This document shows, one piece after another, positions 16,744-25,107 of a stretch of 64,000 bases of DNA. The DNA lies in NCBI GenBank assembly GCA_021777055.1, contig JAIQZO010000034.1:1-64000 (forward strand), in the 5' to 3' direction. Source of the DNA: Candidatus Anammoxibacter sp. (GTDB lineage: Bacteria > Planctomycetota > Brocadiia > Brocadiales > Anammoxibacteraceae). A model generated the notes under the pieces. It made no database searches, had not been told where the DNA came from, and saw only the letters and a list, made by a program, of their open reading frames with translations. The number at the start of each line of letters is the position of its first letter. The first letter of the stretch is position 1. The translations under genes and the position numbers were made by a program.

Positions 16744-17379
16744 CTATAGATATAACCCGGTAAACATCTTTGAGAAAAATAACACAGGTGGGCCAAGGAT
16801 TGTCCATAATATAGACACACCGGTTTGTTGGCCAATAAGTATTAGACCTAACAGTATAAAAGGACTATATTTACATATTATATCAAACTTTGGCAATAAA
16901 TGATAAGGTAGTAATCCCTTTAATATATGCGATCCATCAAGGGGAAACAACGGAATCATATTAAAAAAAGCAAGAACCAGGTTAATTTCTATGCTTCTTA
17001 ACAAAAACATAAAGATTGGTGACATAAATTGAGAGTTTGGTTCTACATTTGCGTACATTAAATGAAATGTTGCCCCGAAAAGAAAAGCCAAAACAAAATT
17101 TGATGCCGGTCCGGCAAAAGAGACAAACATGTTGTCGCGCCGTGGGTTATTAAAATTTGCGGCATTGACCGGAACGGGTTTTCCCCATCCGAAATGGGCA
17201 AATATAAAACAGATTGTTCCCATTATATCAAGGTGTGCAATTGGATTTAGTGTTAGTCGTCCTTGCAGCCTTGCGGTTGGATCACCAAGCTTGTTTGCTG
17301 TCCAAGCATGAAAAAATTCATGAATAGTCAGCGCGGATAAAATGGCAGGTACAAAGGTTAAAATTTCTTGTAAATTCAC
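16744..17379 (-). CDS. Site-2 protease-like M50 family membrane protein
   Basis: The 211-residue integral membrane protein carries the zinc metalloprotease motif HEFFHAW (HExxH, about residues 20-24). The third ligand motif is in FNMIPLFPLDGSHIL (NxxPxxPLDG, about 140-154). It is the short class without PDZ or CBS domains. Pairing with scpA downstream is common in bacteria. The substrate is unknown. Confidence 0.9.
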   Translation of the reverse strand: MNLQEILTFVPAILSALTIHEFFHAWTANKLGDPTARLQGRLTLNPIAHLDIMGTICFIFAHFGWGKPVPVNAANFNNPRRDNMFVSFAGPASNFVLAFLFGATFHLMYANVEPNSQFMSPIFMFLLRSIEINLVLAFFNMIPLFPLDGSHILKGLLPYHLLPKFDIICKYSPFILLGLILIGQQTGVSILWTILGPPVLFFSKMFTGLYL

Positions 17380-17882
17380 AATTTCAATATTTAAATGTAA
17401 ACGTTTTTGTAAATAGTGCTAAAAACGAAAAAACAGAAGAATGGTGTTTTTCGGTAGCCTTTTTCGTCTTTAGATTAGGTACGATATGCGATATGGCAAT
17501 TGTGTGAATGAGTCGCAGAAACAGTACTTGTAAACGATATCTTTGACGTAATTTCTTACATCAAGAAAACCTTCATTCTGATAATTTTAGCATTATTGAG
17601 ATATGTTGTCAAGGGTAGAAAGCTTAGTCCTTTTTCCCTTGAATAACTTAATTTCATAAAATATAATTCATTACTATACAATATCTTAGGTGGTTTAATA
17701 TGCTATTGTCGTATATGGTAGAGCAATCCAATGATATAATGTTGTAATAAATGATAGATTTTATTATGCAATAATGGAAATATAATGTTATTCTATAATA
17801 CATATTTATGCATTCGTGATTTAGTTTGCACTTAACGATTCAATCCAAAGCAATTGTATAAACTAACATAGCACTGAGAGCT
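17380..17882. other. Intergenic region between divergent genes
   Basis: About 500 AT-rich bases separate the M50 gene and kdsD. They must hold both promoters, but I see no convincing -35/-10 pair, repeat, RNA gene or open frame. Confidence 0.5.
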
Positions 17883-18893
17883 TTGGATGATGCAACTTCA
17901 TGGTTAGACTTTTTTATGAACGAAGAAAAACTTTTATCAGATATTGAGTATGGCAGAAATATTCTTAGCTTGGAGGCGGATGCTATTAGGGGTATGATTC
18001 CTAGTATTGACTCCTCTTTTCAAAATGCCGTTGATCTAACCATTGGATGCGAAGGTAGAATTGTAGTTACAGGAGTAGGGAAAGCGGGAATTATTGGTCA
18101 AAAAATTTCTGCTACACTTGCCAGTACTGGAACACCCTCATATTGGATACATTCATCAGAAGCCAGGCACGGTGACTTAGGCAGGATTGTTAGCGATGAT
18201 GTTGTATTAGCCCTCTCAAATAGTGGTGAAACAGAGGTGAAACTTCTGTTACCTATTATAAAAAAGATAGGTGCAATGGTAATTGCCATTACAGGTGATA
18301 AAAAATCAACTCTTGCAAAACACAGTGATGTAGTGTTGGATATTGGTAGAATAGAAGAGGCGTGTCCCTTACGTCTTGCCCCTTCTGCGAGTACAACGGC
18401 GATGCTTGCATTGGGTGATGCTTTAGCTCTTACGGTCCTTAAAAAGAAAAATTTGAGTAGTAAGGACTATGCATTTTATCATCCTGGTGGTGACTTGGGT
18501 AAAAAATTAATTACAGTAAATATGGTAATGCGTGCTGAGGAGGCAAACCCTGTTGTGGCAGAAGATTTACTGGTAAAAGATGTGCTAAGGGTGATGACTG
18601 AAACAAAAGGTTGTCCTGGTGCGGTTAATATAGTGGACAAGAATAAAATATTAACAGGTTTTTTTACAGATGGAGATTTAAGACGCCATTTGCTGAAGGA
18701 GTCTGCTTTTTTAGATGAACCTATTAGCAAAGTAATGACAAAATCTCCTAAAATGATTAACAAAGATCATCTGGCTTTAGAAGCGTATAAGATTCTACGG
18801 GAGAATAAGATAGATCAATTGCCGGTTGTGGATGAAAAGCTTTTGCCTGTTGGTATTATAGACGTACAGGACATGCTGGATTTAGGATATTAA
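17883..18893 (+). CDS. kdsD: Arabinose-5-phosphate isomerase
   Basis: Converts ribulose 5-phosphate to arabinose 5-phosphate for KDO synthesis. The 336-residue protein has a SIS domain (about 45-180: VVTGVGKAGIIGQKISATLASTGTPSYWIH, SNSGET, LAPSASTTAMLALGDALA). Two CBS domains follow (about 210-335). The catalytic histidine lies in YHPGGDLGKKL. The start is uncertain: TTG at 17,883 has GAGAG just upstream, and an ATG at 17,916 has no ribosome site. kdsC follows after a 332-base gap. Confidence 0.92.
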   Translation: MDDATSWLDFFMNEEKLLSDIEYGRNILSLEADAIRGMIPSIDSSFQNAVDLTIGCEGRIVVTGVGKAGIIGQKISATLASTGTPSYWIHSSEARHGDLGRIVSDDVVLALSNSGETEVKLLLPIIKKIGAMVIAITGDKKSTLAKHSDVVLDIGRIEEACPLRLAPSASTTAMLALGDALALTVLKKKNLSSKDYAFYHPGGDLGKKLITVNMVMRAEEANPVVAEDLLVKDVLRVMTETKGCPGAVNIVDKNKILTGFFTDGDLRRHLLKESAFLDEPISKVMTKSPKMINKDHLALEAYKILRENKIDQLPVVDEKLLPVGIIDVQDMLDLGY

Positions 18894-19225
18894 GCATACT
18901 ATACGCAATTGAGGTGTAAATGTATCGTTTATGTTTCAGTTAAGTATAACATTCACTTCTATAAACTCAGCTCCTTGAGGAATGGGAATGTAATAATTTG
19001 TGCATTTAACGCTTAGATTTAGGTCTGATTTGTTCAAATTGATTGAACTAAACCTGAAGCGCTGCTTAAGCCGCGTTGAGGAATTGTAGATTGAAATTTG
19101 GGCAAAGACAATGTGAAGATTCGTGTTACATGCGTTATTTATTATATGTACCTTTCTAAATAGATTTTTGCACTTTTATCTCTTTTGATGCCTGGTTTAT
19201 CAATTAATTTCTTGTAAGGTTAATT
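18894..19225. other. Intergenic region kdsD-kdsC
   Basis: A gap of 332 bases within what is otherwise a KDO/LPS gene set. I see no terminator, promoter, repeat or coding frame that I can defend. AAGG before the kdsC ATG is its ribosome site. Confidence 0.5.
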
Positions 19226-19741
19226 ATGGCTGGACTTGAAAAAATTAAAATAATTATACTGGATGTGGATGGTGTTTTAACCGATGGAAGTATAACTATT
19301 GACTCAATGGGAAATGAGTTAAAGACTTTTAATGCTAAAGATGGTTCCGGGATTAAGTTTGGACAGCGGGTTGGGCTTAAGTTTGCCATTATTACCGGAA
19401 GAAGCTCTGCTGCCGTTGATAAACGTGCGAAGGAGCTAAATATAAAAGATGTTTACCAGGGTGAAAAGAAAAAAATAGAGGCGTATGGTAAAATCCTTTC
19501 GGACTATAATTTAAATGATGAAGATGCGTGCTATATTGGAGATGACCTTGTTGATATGCCTGTAATGAAAAGGGTAGGTTATTCAGTGGGCGTTTCAGAT
19601 GCCGCAAAAGAGGTGTGTGAGATTGCTGATTATATAACGAAGGCCCCCGGGGGCAAGGGGGCGGTGCGTGAGGTTGTTGAGAAAGTTATCATGGGGCAAG
19701 GGAAATGGGATGAAATTCTTTCCGGATACTTTAAAGAGTAA
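19226..19741 (+). CDS. kdsC: KDO-8-phosphate phosphatase
   Basis: Removes phosphate from KDO-8-phosphate. The 171-residue protein is the cap-less C0 HAD type: IIILDVDGVLTDGSI (nucleophile Asp and acid/base Asp, about 11-17), IITGRSSAAV (motif II) and CYIGDDLVDMPVMK (motif III). The GGKGAVREVVE tail is typical of KdsC and forms the active-site lid of the neighbouring subunit. It is followed after 27 bases by the LptC/OstA-like gene, as in many LPS gene clusters. Confidence 0.93.
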   Translation: MAGLEKIKIIILDVDGVLTDGSITIDSMGNELKTFNAKDGSGIKFGQRVGLKFAIITGRSSAAVDKRAKELNIKDVYQGEKKKIEAYGKILSDYNLNDEDACYIGDDLVDMPVMKRVGYSVGVSDAAKEVCEIADYITKAPGGKGAVREVVEKVIMGQGKWDEILSGYFKE

Positions 19742-19768
19742 TTTTCAATTATACTGAGTTTATAAAAA

Positions 19769-22192
19769 ATGACAAAATTAAGGTATTTATTAATAGTTAT
19801 TGTTGCTGTAACCTTGGTTATATTGATGCTGTCAGTAAGCGGATTATGGCAGATAACTGCTTATAAAGATAAGACTTCAAGCATGAATGAAGATGAATTG
19901 GAGCTGGAAGAATCGTTTAGTGCGTTAAATGAGGGAAGAAAACAATTTGCTTCATTTAAAGACGCAAATCAGATGATTTACGGACTACGGCTTCCCATTT
20001 ATGACGAAACGGGCCGAGAGACCTCTGTTGTTAAAAGTAAGTATGCCGCTCTGTTTGAAAATCAAATATACAATATAAAAGAACCGATAATTGAATTTAA
20101 GAACATTGCAAAGGAAAAAGACGGATCCGGATTTAACAGCGTAATTGTAACTGCAGACGAAGGGATAATGAAAGTAGATACCGGTGTCGGAACGTTAACC
20201 AGCCATGTTGTAATTAAACTTGATGACGATACCAGAATCGAAACAAATAATCTCTCTTATCTCCCGGATGATAGCACTGTTTTTACCGATGGTGAAGTGA
20301 GTATCTTCAGCAAAAAGATGGTAATAAGAGGTCGAAGGCTTCGCGTCAACCTTAGTAATTCCAGTGGAGTAATTGAAGACGATGTCGAAATGGAGTTGGA
20401 CGAAATATCTAGTGGTAATGTTTTTGATATAGATAAAAAAGATGGTGGTAAAAGAGATAAAAAATCGGTTAAAAAGAAAGGCCCTTATTATGTTGATAAT
20501 GGCGAAGGTGATGACCCGGATTCTCCCCGTAAATCGTACGTAAGGGGAAATGGACGTTTGGTCTTTGATCTAAAAATAAACGCAGTAACCTTTTTTGATG
20601 ACGTTGAGGCGTTTGTTGGTGGTATGACAGTTTTTACTGACAAATTAAGGGTTATACTTGGGAAAAGTAAAGATAGCGTAAAAAAGATAGTTGCAAACGG
20701 TAACGTGCTGGTAATGAGCGATATGAATGTTGCAAAAGGTGATAACCTTGTCTGGGATGCAGAAACCGGTGTGATAAACATAGAAGACAAAAATGAATCT
20801 GCGGCTGAATTCCTAAACGACAGGTTGTTTGTTACCTCAATGCTAATCAGGTTGTCTCAGAGAAAGGGGTGGGTTGAGGTCCCAACACTGGGAAAATTGA
20901 TAACAAAATCAAAATTGCGTTTATTCAGTGGTGACGAAGAGGCCGAACTAATAACAGGAAAACGAAAGGTCCGTATTGGGCCGGCCCTTGACCAGGTGGA
21001 TGAGAGAGCTGGGAAGGATGCCATCTATCAGAAGTATGAAGCGATTCGTCGTAGTTTTCTTGATGAAAAGAGTGATCAGGATAATTTACATATTAGTTGG
21101 AAAGATCGTATGTTGTTTAAGAATGACGAGCACATTGCCAAGTTCGAAGAAGATGTGGAGGTTCTCAGGCAAAACTTGCAAATGAAAGCTGCCAGTTTGG
21201 AGATAACATTTACAGACAAAAATGATATGAAAACCATTGTGGCAAAAGAAGATGTTTATATTAATGAAAAAAAGAAAGAGTATACTACGGAAATTGAAGC
21301 AGACAAGATGACATGGGTTGGCAATAATAAACCCATTGAATTGATTGGTAACCCTTATGCAAAGATAAAACTCGGAGGGAAACAACTGGCTTCTTCAAAG
21401 ATACTTATATTTGAGGAGGGAAACAGGATCTCTGCCGAAGAGAAAGGGCATCTAATTATTGGTGTAAAAGAAGGCGCAGACGGGCAAAATGAAATCAGCA
21501 AAAATAGTCTGAAAGATATCAGGCTTGAATGGCAGGGTAATATGGAGTTTAATCGGTTTCAATCAAAGGCCTCTTTTTTTGATAATATTGAGGCGTTTAA
21601 AGATGGGTTGAATATAAGGTGTGACGTGTTTAATGTGTTTTTTGATAAAAATGAAAACGTAAAAAAAATCGCTGCAATGGAAAATGTGTATATCTCTAGC
21701 GCTGCACTGCAGAATATGGAAGGGTTGGGTACAATGCTAACCTGGGATATTGTAGACAATATAGCCATACTAACTGGAGACCCAGTGGCAGAGTTGAGAA
21801 AAGGTGGATCAAGGACACTCGCAAAAAGGGTGTTTTTTAACATAAATACTCGACAGGTAACCTGGGATGGAAGGACCGAATGGCAAATGTATAAGGAGCA
21901 TGAAGAAAAGCGTCCAAAACCAAAACCGCTTCCCACTGGGAAGCCTATAGCCGCACCTAAACCCATTAAAAAGGTAACCGATCCTTTTTTAGGAAAACCC
22001 ATTAAAAAAGCTTCCCGGCCTCTTCCAACTGGAAAAACCGTTAAAAAGGCGGTAAAGCCTCTAACCGCCGGAACACCCATAAAAAAGGCGGCAACTCCTC
22101 TGCCCACTGGAACACCCATAAAAGAGGCGGCAAAGCCTCGTCCCACAGATAGGCCCCTAATGAAGTCAATGATAAATGCCTCGCCTAAATAA
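19769..22192 (+). CDS. LptC/OstA-like LPS-export protein with a repetitive basic tail
   Basis: The 807-residue protein has one N-terminal membrane segment (about 5-25). An LptC-like periplasmic region follows (about 60-210), and then one or more OstA/LptA-type beta-strand regions (about 255-690). The strand repeats look like FDLKINAVTFFDDVEAFVGG, MFKNDEHIAKFEEDVEVLRQ and MEFNRFQSKASFFDNIEAF. LptC is normally about 190 residues and LptA about 180, so this protein may combine both roles in one chain. Residues 717-800 form imperfect repeats of PLPTGKPIKKA type, rich in Lys and Pro. kdsC/kdsD context supports LPS transport to the outer membrane; no lptB is nearby. Confidence 0.75.
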   Translation: MTKLRYLLIVIVAVTLVILMLSVSGLWQITAYKDKTSSMNEDELELEESFSALNEGRKQFASFKDANQMIYGLRLPIYDETGRETSVVKSKYAALFENQIYNIKEPIIEFKNIAKEKDGSGFNSVIVTADEGIMKVDTGVGTLTSHVVIKLDDDTRIETNNLSYLPDDSTVFTDGEVSIFSKKMVIRGRRLRVNLSNSSGVIEDDVEMELDEISSGNVFDIDKKDGGKRDKKSVKKKGPYYVDNGEGDDPDSPRKSYVRGNGRLVFDLKINAVTFFDDVEAFVGGMTVFTDKLRVILGKSKDSVKKIVANGNVLVMSDMNVAKGDNLVWDAETGVINIEDKNESAAEFLNDRLFVTSMLIRLSQRKGWVEVPTLGKLITKSKLRLFSGDEEAELITGKRKVRIGPALDQVDERAGKDAIYQKYEAIRRSFLDEKSDQDNLHISWKDRMLFKNDEHIAKFEEDVEVLRQNLQMKAASLEITFTDKNDMKTIVAKEDVYINEKKKEYTTEIEADKMTWVGNNKPIELIGNPYAKIKLGGKQLASSKILIFEEGNRISAEEKGHLIIGVKEGADGQNEISKNSLKDIRLEWQGNMEFNRFQSKASFFDNIEAFKDGLNIRCDVFNVFFDKNENVKKIAAMENVYISSAALQNMEGLGTMLTWDIVDNIAILTGDPVAELRKGGSRTLAKRVFFNINTRQVTWDGRTEWQMYKEHEEKRPKPKPLPTGKPIAAPKPIKKVTDPFLGKPIKKASRPLPTGKTVKKAVKPLTAGTPIKKAATPLPTGTPIKEAAKPRPTDRPLMKSMINASPK
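21917..22160 (+). repeat. In-frame repeats coding the Pro/Lys-rich tail
   Basis: About five imperfect copies of a unit of roughly 15-18 codons encode P-L-P-T-G-x-P-I-K-K-A-type segments at the C-terminus of the LptC/OstA-like protein. The copies differ at many third positions, so the expansion is not recent. Confidence 0.7.
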
Positions 22193-22267
22193 TAAGTTCT
22201 AATGAGTCAGGTAAACACAAGGAGTTATGTCCTCCATAACCATTCCTGTTCATGCAGATGTGTGTCA

Positions 22268-22462
22268 TTACCAATATAAAACAGGTTTTTTGCTATCTTC
22301 CATTGTCTCTTCGAATTCTGCGGTCATGTCCATAAAAAAACTTGTGTGTTGATCATTTCCTGCCATATAGTCGGGGCAAGATAGACATGCTTTCTTCTTT
22401 TCCATGTCAATCTTTGAAATTACCAACTTTCTGTTGCAAAATTTGCATTTTGGAGTCTTCAT
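22268..22462 (-). CDS. Small zinc-ribbon protein
   Basis: The 64-residue protein has two cysteine pairs (CKFC at about 6-9 and CLSCPDY at about 27-30) that can form a zinc ribbon. An acidic C-terminal half follows. A strong ribosome site (AAGGAGG, six bases before the ATG) supports it as real. I do not recognise the family. It is transcribed alone between two larger genes. Confidence 0.7.
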   Translation of the reverse strand: MKTPKCKFCNRKLVISKIDMEKKKACLSCPDYMAGNDQHTSFFMDMTAEFEETMEDSKKPVLYW

Positions 22463-22605
22463 TTTAAGCCTCCTTTCTGTTCAAAACAAACTTGTATTTT
22501 AACAATAATCTGTAAAGATTTAGTGTTGTTTTGGCCCTTATTGTTAATCAGGCTCTATTATATATTATATCGCAAAATTTGAATTTATGGGTGTGAAAGA
22601 GCGGA

Positions 22606-22926
22606 TTAATTAACATCTGTTTTTTGTGAACGAGTTCTCTTTCGCATATTATGTTTTCTTAATTCTTCTTCACTTAGGCGTAGGCATATCATTACAACCG
22701 CAGCGTCATCAAATTGCCCCACGCCAGGAATAAAATCAGGAATTACATCTAATGGATTAAAAACATATAACAATGTAAATAAAATGGTGCAAATTATCCA
22801 ATAAGGAATTTTTTTGTATCTTCCGGTAAAGTAATCCTTTGTGATTGCAACGAGTAATTTGATATCATCAAGAAAATGAGCTAATAAATTTCGTTTTCCC
22901 TCAATAGCGTTTATCTTTTTTCTCAT
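22606..22926 (-). CDS. DUF1232 (YkvA-like) membrane protein
   Basis: The 106-residue protein has the DUF1232 core: a hydrophobic helix, then VFNPLDVIPDFIPGVGQFDDAAVVMICL (about 52-80), and a charged C-terminus. The family function is unknown. It is related to the N-terminal part of the J-domain protein at 518-1018. Confidence 0.85.
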   Translation of the reverse strand: MRKKINAIEGKRNLLAHFLDDIKLLVAITKDYFTGRYKKIPYWIICTILFTLLYVFNPLDVIPDFIPGVGQFDDAAVVMICLRLSEEELRKHNMRKRTRSQKTDVN

Positions 22927-23107
22927 CTCTTATAACCTTTCAGGCCGTTTAAAGTAGTTTGCGATATCACATAGTAACTGTAGACATTTCGTGCGCTCCT
23001 AAGTACCACGTAAGTATTAAAACGACTTTAGATTGTTTAAATGGTTTCTTAATTTTCTCTACAGAAAAGAATATTGTATTCCCGTAATAGATCTCTTGAA
23101 CTAACAG

Positions 23108-23361
23108 TATAGTATTACCATGTAAAAACTTGTTTTTCTAGAAAGAAATTTTTACCGTGCATTATTAAGTTATTTGTAATGGTATAGTTACTTGATACTT
23201 GATGCTAGATGCTTGATAATTTATTCCGCCGCTTTAGAGTGTTATATCTTAAATCGAGTTCGCCTCTTTTTCATGTGGCATCTTGACAAAGAAACAAGAA
23301 ATCTAACTATTTCCCAGTATCCAGTATCTAGTATTCTGGTTGCGGCTTTGCCGCGCTATGT
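23108..23361 (+). repeat. Dispersed repeat R2, copy b (about 255 bp)
   Basis: It matches 7120-7380 end to end, from TATAGTATTACC to the GCGGCTTTGCCGC palindrome and CTATG, in the same orientation. The loop of the palindrome differs by one base. It lies in the 760-base gap before the PilZ/HlyD gene; the rest of that gap (22,927-23,107 and 23,362-23,688) shows nothing else I can support. Confidence 0.8.
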
Positions 23362-23688
23362 ATTTGCCGCCACCTTCCCTCACCATCAGCTTGAACTGCA
23401 TAACTAACAATTAGATTATAAGTAATTCCGGGAAAAACTTCTAAAGGTATTTTTCTCCTTTTAAGGTTATCAATGGTATTGATATTTTGCAAAATTGATA
23501 ATAATTATGAATTGTGATATTTTTGCTCAAAAGAAACTAGAAAAAAATGATTTTCTGCCTAAAGAAATTGCCGATAATTATTAATGAGGGATTTGGGCGA
23601 GACAGTGTGTGGAAATAGGTGATAAATTCTTTATATAACCTATATTAAACACACATATTTTCTGGCGTTATTTCATCTGTGGAATGTT

Positions 23689-25107
23689 ATGTTTTTAAAA
23701 GATCAAAATTATAGCAGAAAGGCACAAAGGGTGGATCTTCCCATTCTAGTGCAAATAAATGAAAGGGTTTATAAAACTAAAGATTGGTCTGTTATTGGAG
23801 TTAGTATTAGTCAACTTGAAGGGACTTATGAAAAAGATGCCGAGATTGAGAGCACGCTTATTTTGCCCCTTCAAGGCGCGAACTTTGTGATTCCAGTTAC
23901 TCTTGTATTTAAGAATTTGCGAGGTAATGCGTCAGGCTGTGCATTTAAGGATCTTTCTGAAAAGAACAAAAGGATTCTAAAAAGGTTTATAGAGCTGGCA
24001 ATAGAGGGCAAGTTGGATAGCGCAGAGGACATTATAGCTACTTATAGTGAACCTGTGTTTGATTCGCCAATCCATGATGCGATTTCTCTTGGTGAGCAGG
24101 AAGCCGCACAAATAAAGAGCCGTTTTCTAAAAAAAAGCCTGGCATATCTTGGCGCAGGCATTATCATCGCATGGATTATTTATTATGTGGTTGTCTATAA
24201 TTTTCAGTACAAAATATTTACTACTGGAGTGGTGGTTGGAAACTCTTTGAAAGTTACGGCAAATAACGCTGGCATCCTGGAAAAGATATATGTAAAGACT
24301 AATGACGAGCTGGAAAAAGGCTATGTACTCTTTGATATCCTTACCACAGTTGAAAAAGAGGTACAGATTGCGCAACAGTTAGATTCAAAAATCGATGTAG
24401 TAAAGAAAGATCTGGATGCATACAGTAAAAACATGGCTTCTAATTATGAAACACCTTTAATAAAAGTATTAGAGGAGCGATATAAATCAAGGAAAGAGCA
24501 ATATGAGAATGCAATGGTGCTTTACAATAAAAAGCTTATTACCAAGAAAGATATGAATATTGTTAATAATAATATGATAACCTCAAAGCTCGAACTTGAA
24601 AGAAACCGGATGCGGTCAGGTATGGAGAGTGAAAATCTGCAAGCAAGGATCCTACAGTTGAACCAAAAGATAAATGATTTAAAGAGTCGTAGATATTTAA
24701 CAAGAAAAATTGAAGTAGAAGAGATAAAAAGAAGGATGGCACCGGTAAGCGGAAAGGTTTACATGATAGGACATAAAGAGAGTGAGTTTGTAAATCCTGG
24801 TGATACAGTTATGATCCTGCAGACGGATGCGAAACCTTATGTAATGATGAAGCTTCACATAAGGGACATTTTTAAGATAAGTATTAACGATACGGTAAAA
24901 ATTTTCAAGAAATATAGTAGTAACATATACACTGGCAAGATAGCTCAAATTGGTTATTCCTCAGTTAATCCGGAAGTTCCTGTTTCCCAGGAGAGCAGCC
25001 TTAATGAAAGTATTGTCAAGATTGAATTTGATGATGACAAGGTGGATTTTCCAATAAATACGAGGGTGGAGATCAGGGTAGACCGTGACTTTTTTTTAAG
25101 GCCATAA
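23689..25107 (+). CDS. PilZ-HlyD membrane fusion protein (Alg44-like)
   Basis: The 472-residue protein begins with a cytoplasmic PilZ domain (about 8-110). It keeps both c-di-GMP-binding motifs: RKAQR (RxxxR, about 10-14) and DWSVIG (DxSxxG). A membrane helix follows (about 153-175). A HlyD/biotinyl-lipoyl-like periplasmic part comes next, with a coiled-coil hairpin (about 215-350) and KVYMIGHKESEFVNPGDTV. This is the layout of alginate Alg44, the c-di-GMP receptor for polymerisation. The glycosyltransferase gene starts on the next base after its stop. It probably activates exopolysaccharide synthesis when c-di-GMP is high. Confidence 0.85.
   Translation: MFLKDQNYSRKAQRVDLPILVQINERVYKTKDWSVIGVSISQLEGTYEKDAEIESTLILPLQGANFVIPVTLVFKNLRGNASGCAFKDLSEKNKRILKRFIELAIEGKLDSAEDIIATYSEPVFDSPIHDAISLGEQEAAQIKSRFLKKSLAYLGAGIIIAWIIYYVVVYNFQYKIFTTGVVVGNSLKVTANNAGILEKIYVKTNDELEKGYVLFDILTTVEKEVQIAQQLDSKIDVVKKDLDAYSKNMASNYETPLIKVLEERYKSRKEQYENAMVLYNKKLITKKDMNIVNNNMITSKLELERNRMRSGMESENLQARILQLNQKINDLKSRRYLTRKIEVEEIKRRMAPVSGKVYMIGHKESEFVNPGDTVMILQTDAKPYVMMKLHIRDIFKISINDTVKIFKKYSSNIYTGKIAQIGYSSVNPEVPVSQESSLNESIVKIEFDDDKVDFPINTRVEIRVDRDFFLRP

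Noticed and set aside
21559-22146. A 195-codon minus-strand frame opposite the LptC/OstA-like gene
   Set aside because: Its Gly/Phe/Val-rich repeats are the mirror of the Pro/Lys repeats on the coding strand; no ribosome site or homology.
21917-22160. CRISPR array or minisatellite
   Set aside because: The repeats are in-frame, imperfect, lack uniform spacers and code for a Pro/Lys-rich tail. No cas genes or other regular direct repeats were seen in the window.
7120-23361. R2 copies as insertion sequences
   Set aside because: They are too short and have no transposase frame; terminal inverted repeats of the IS kind are not visible.
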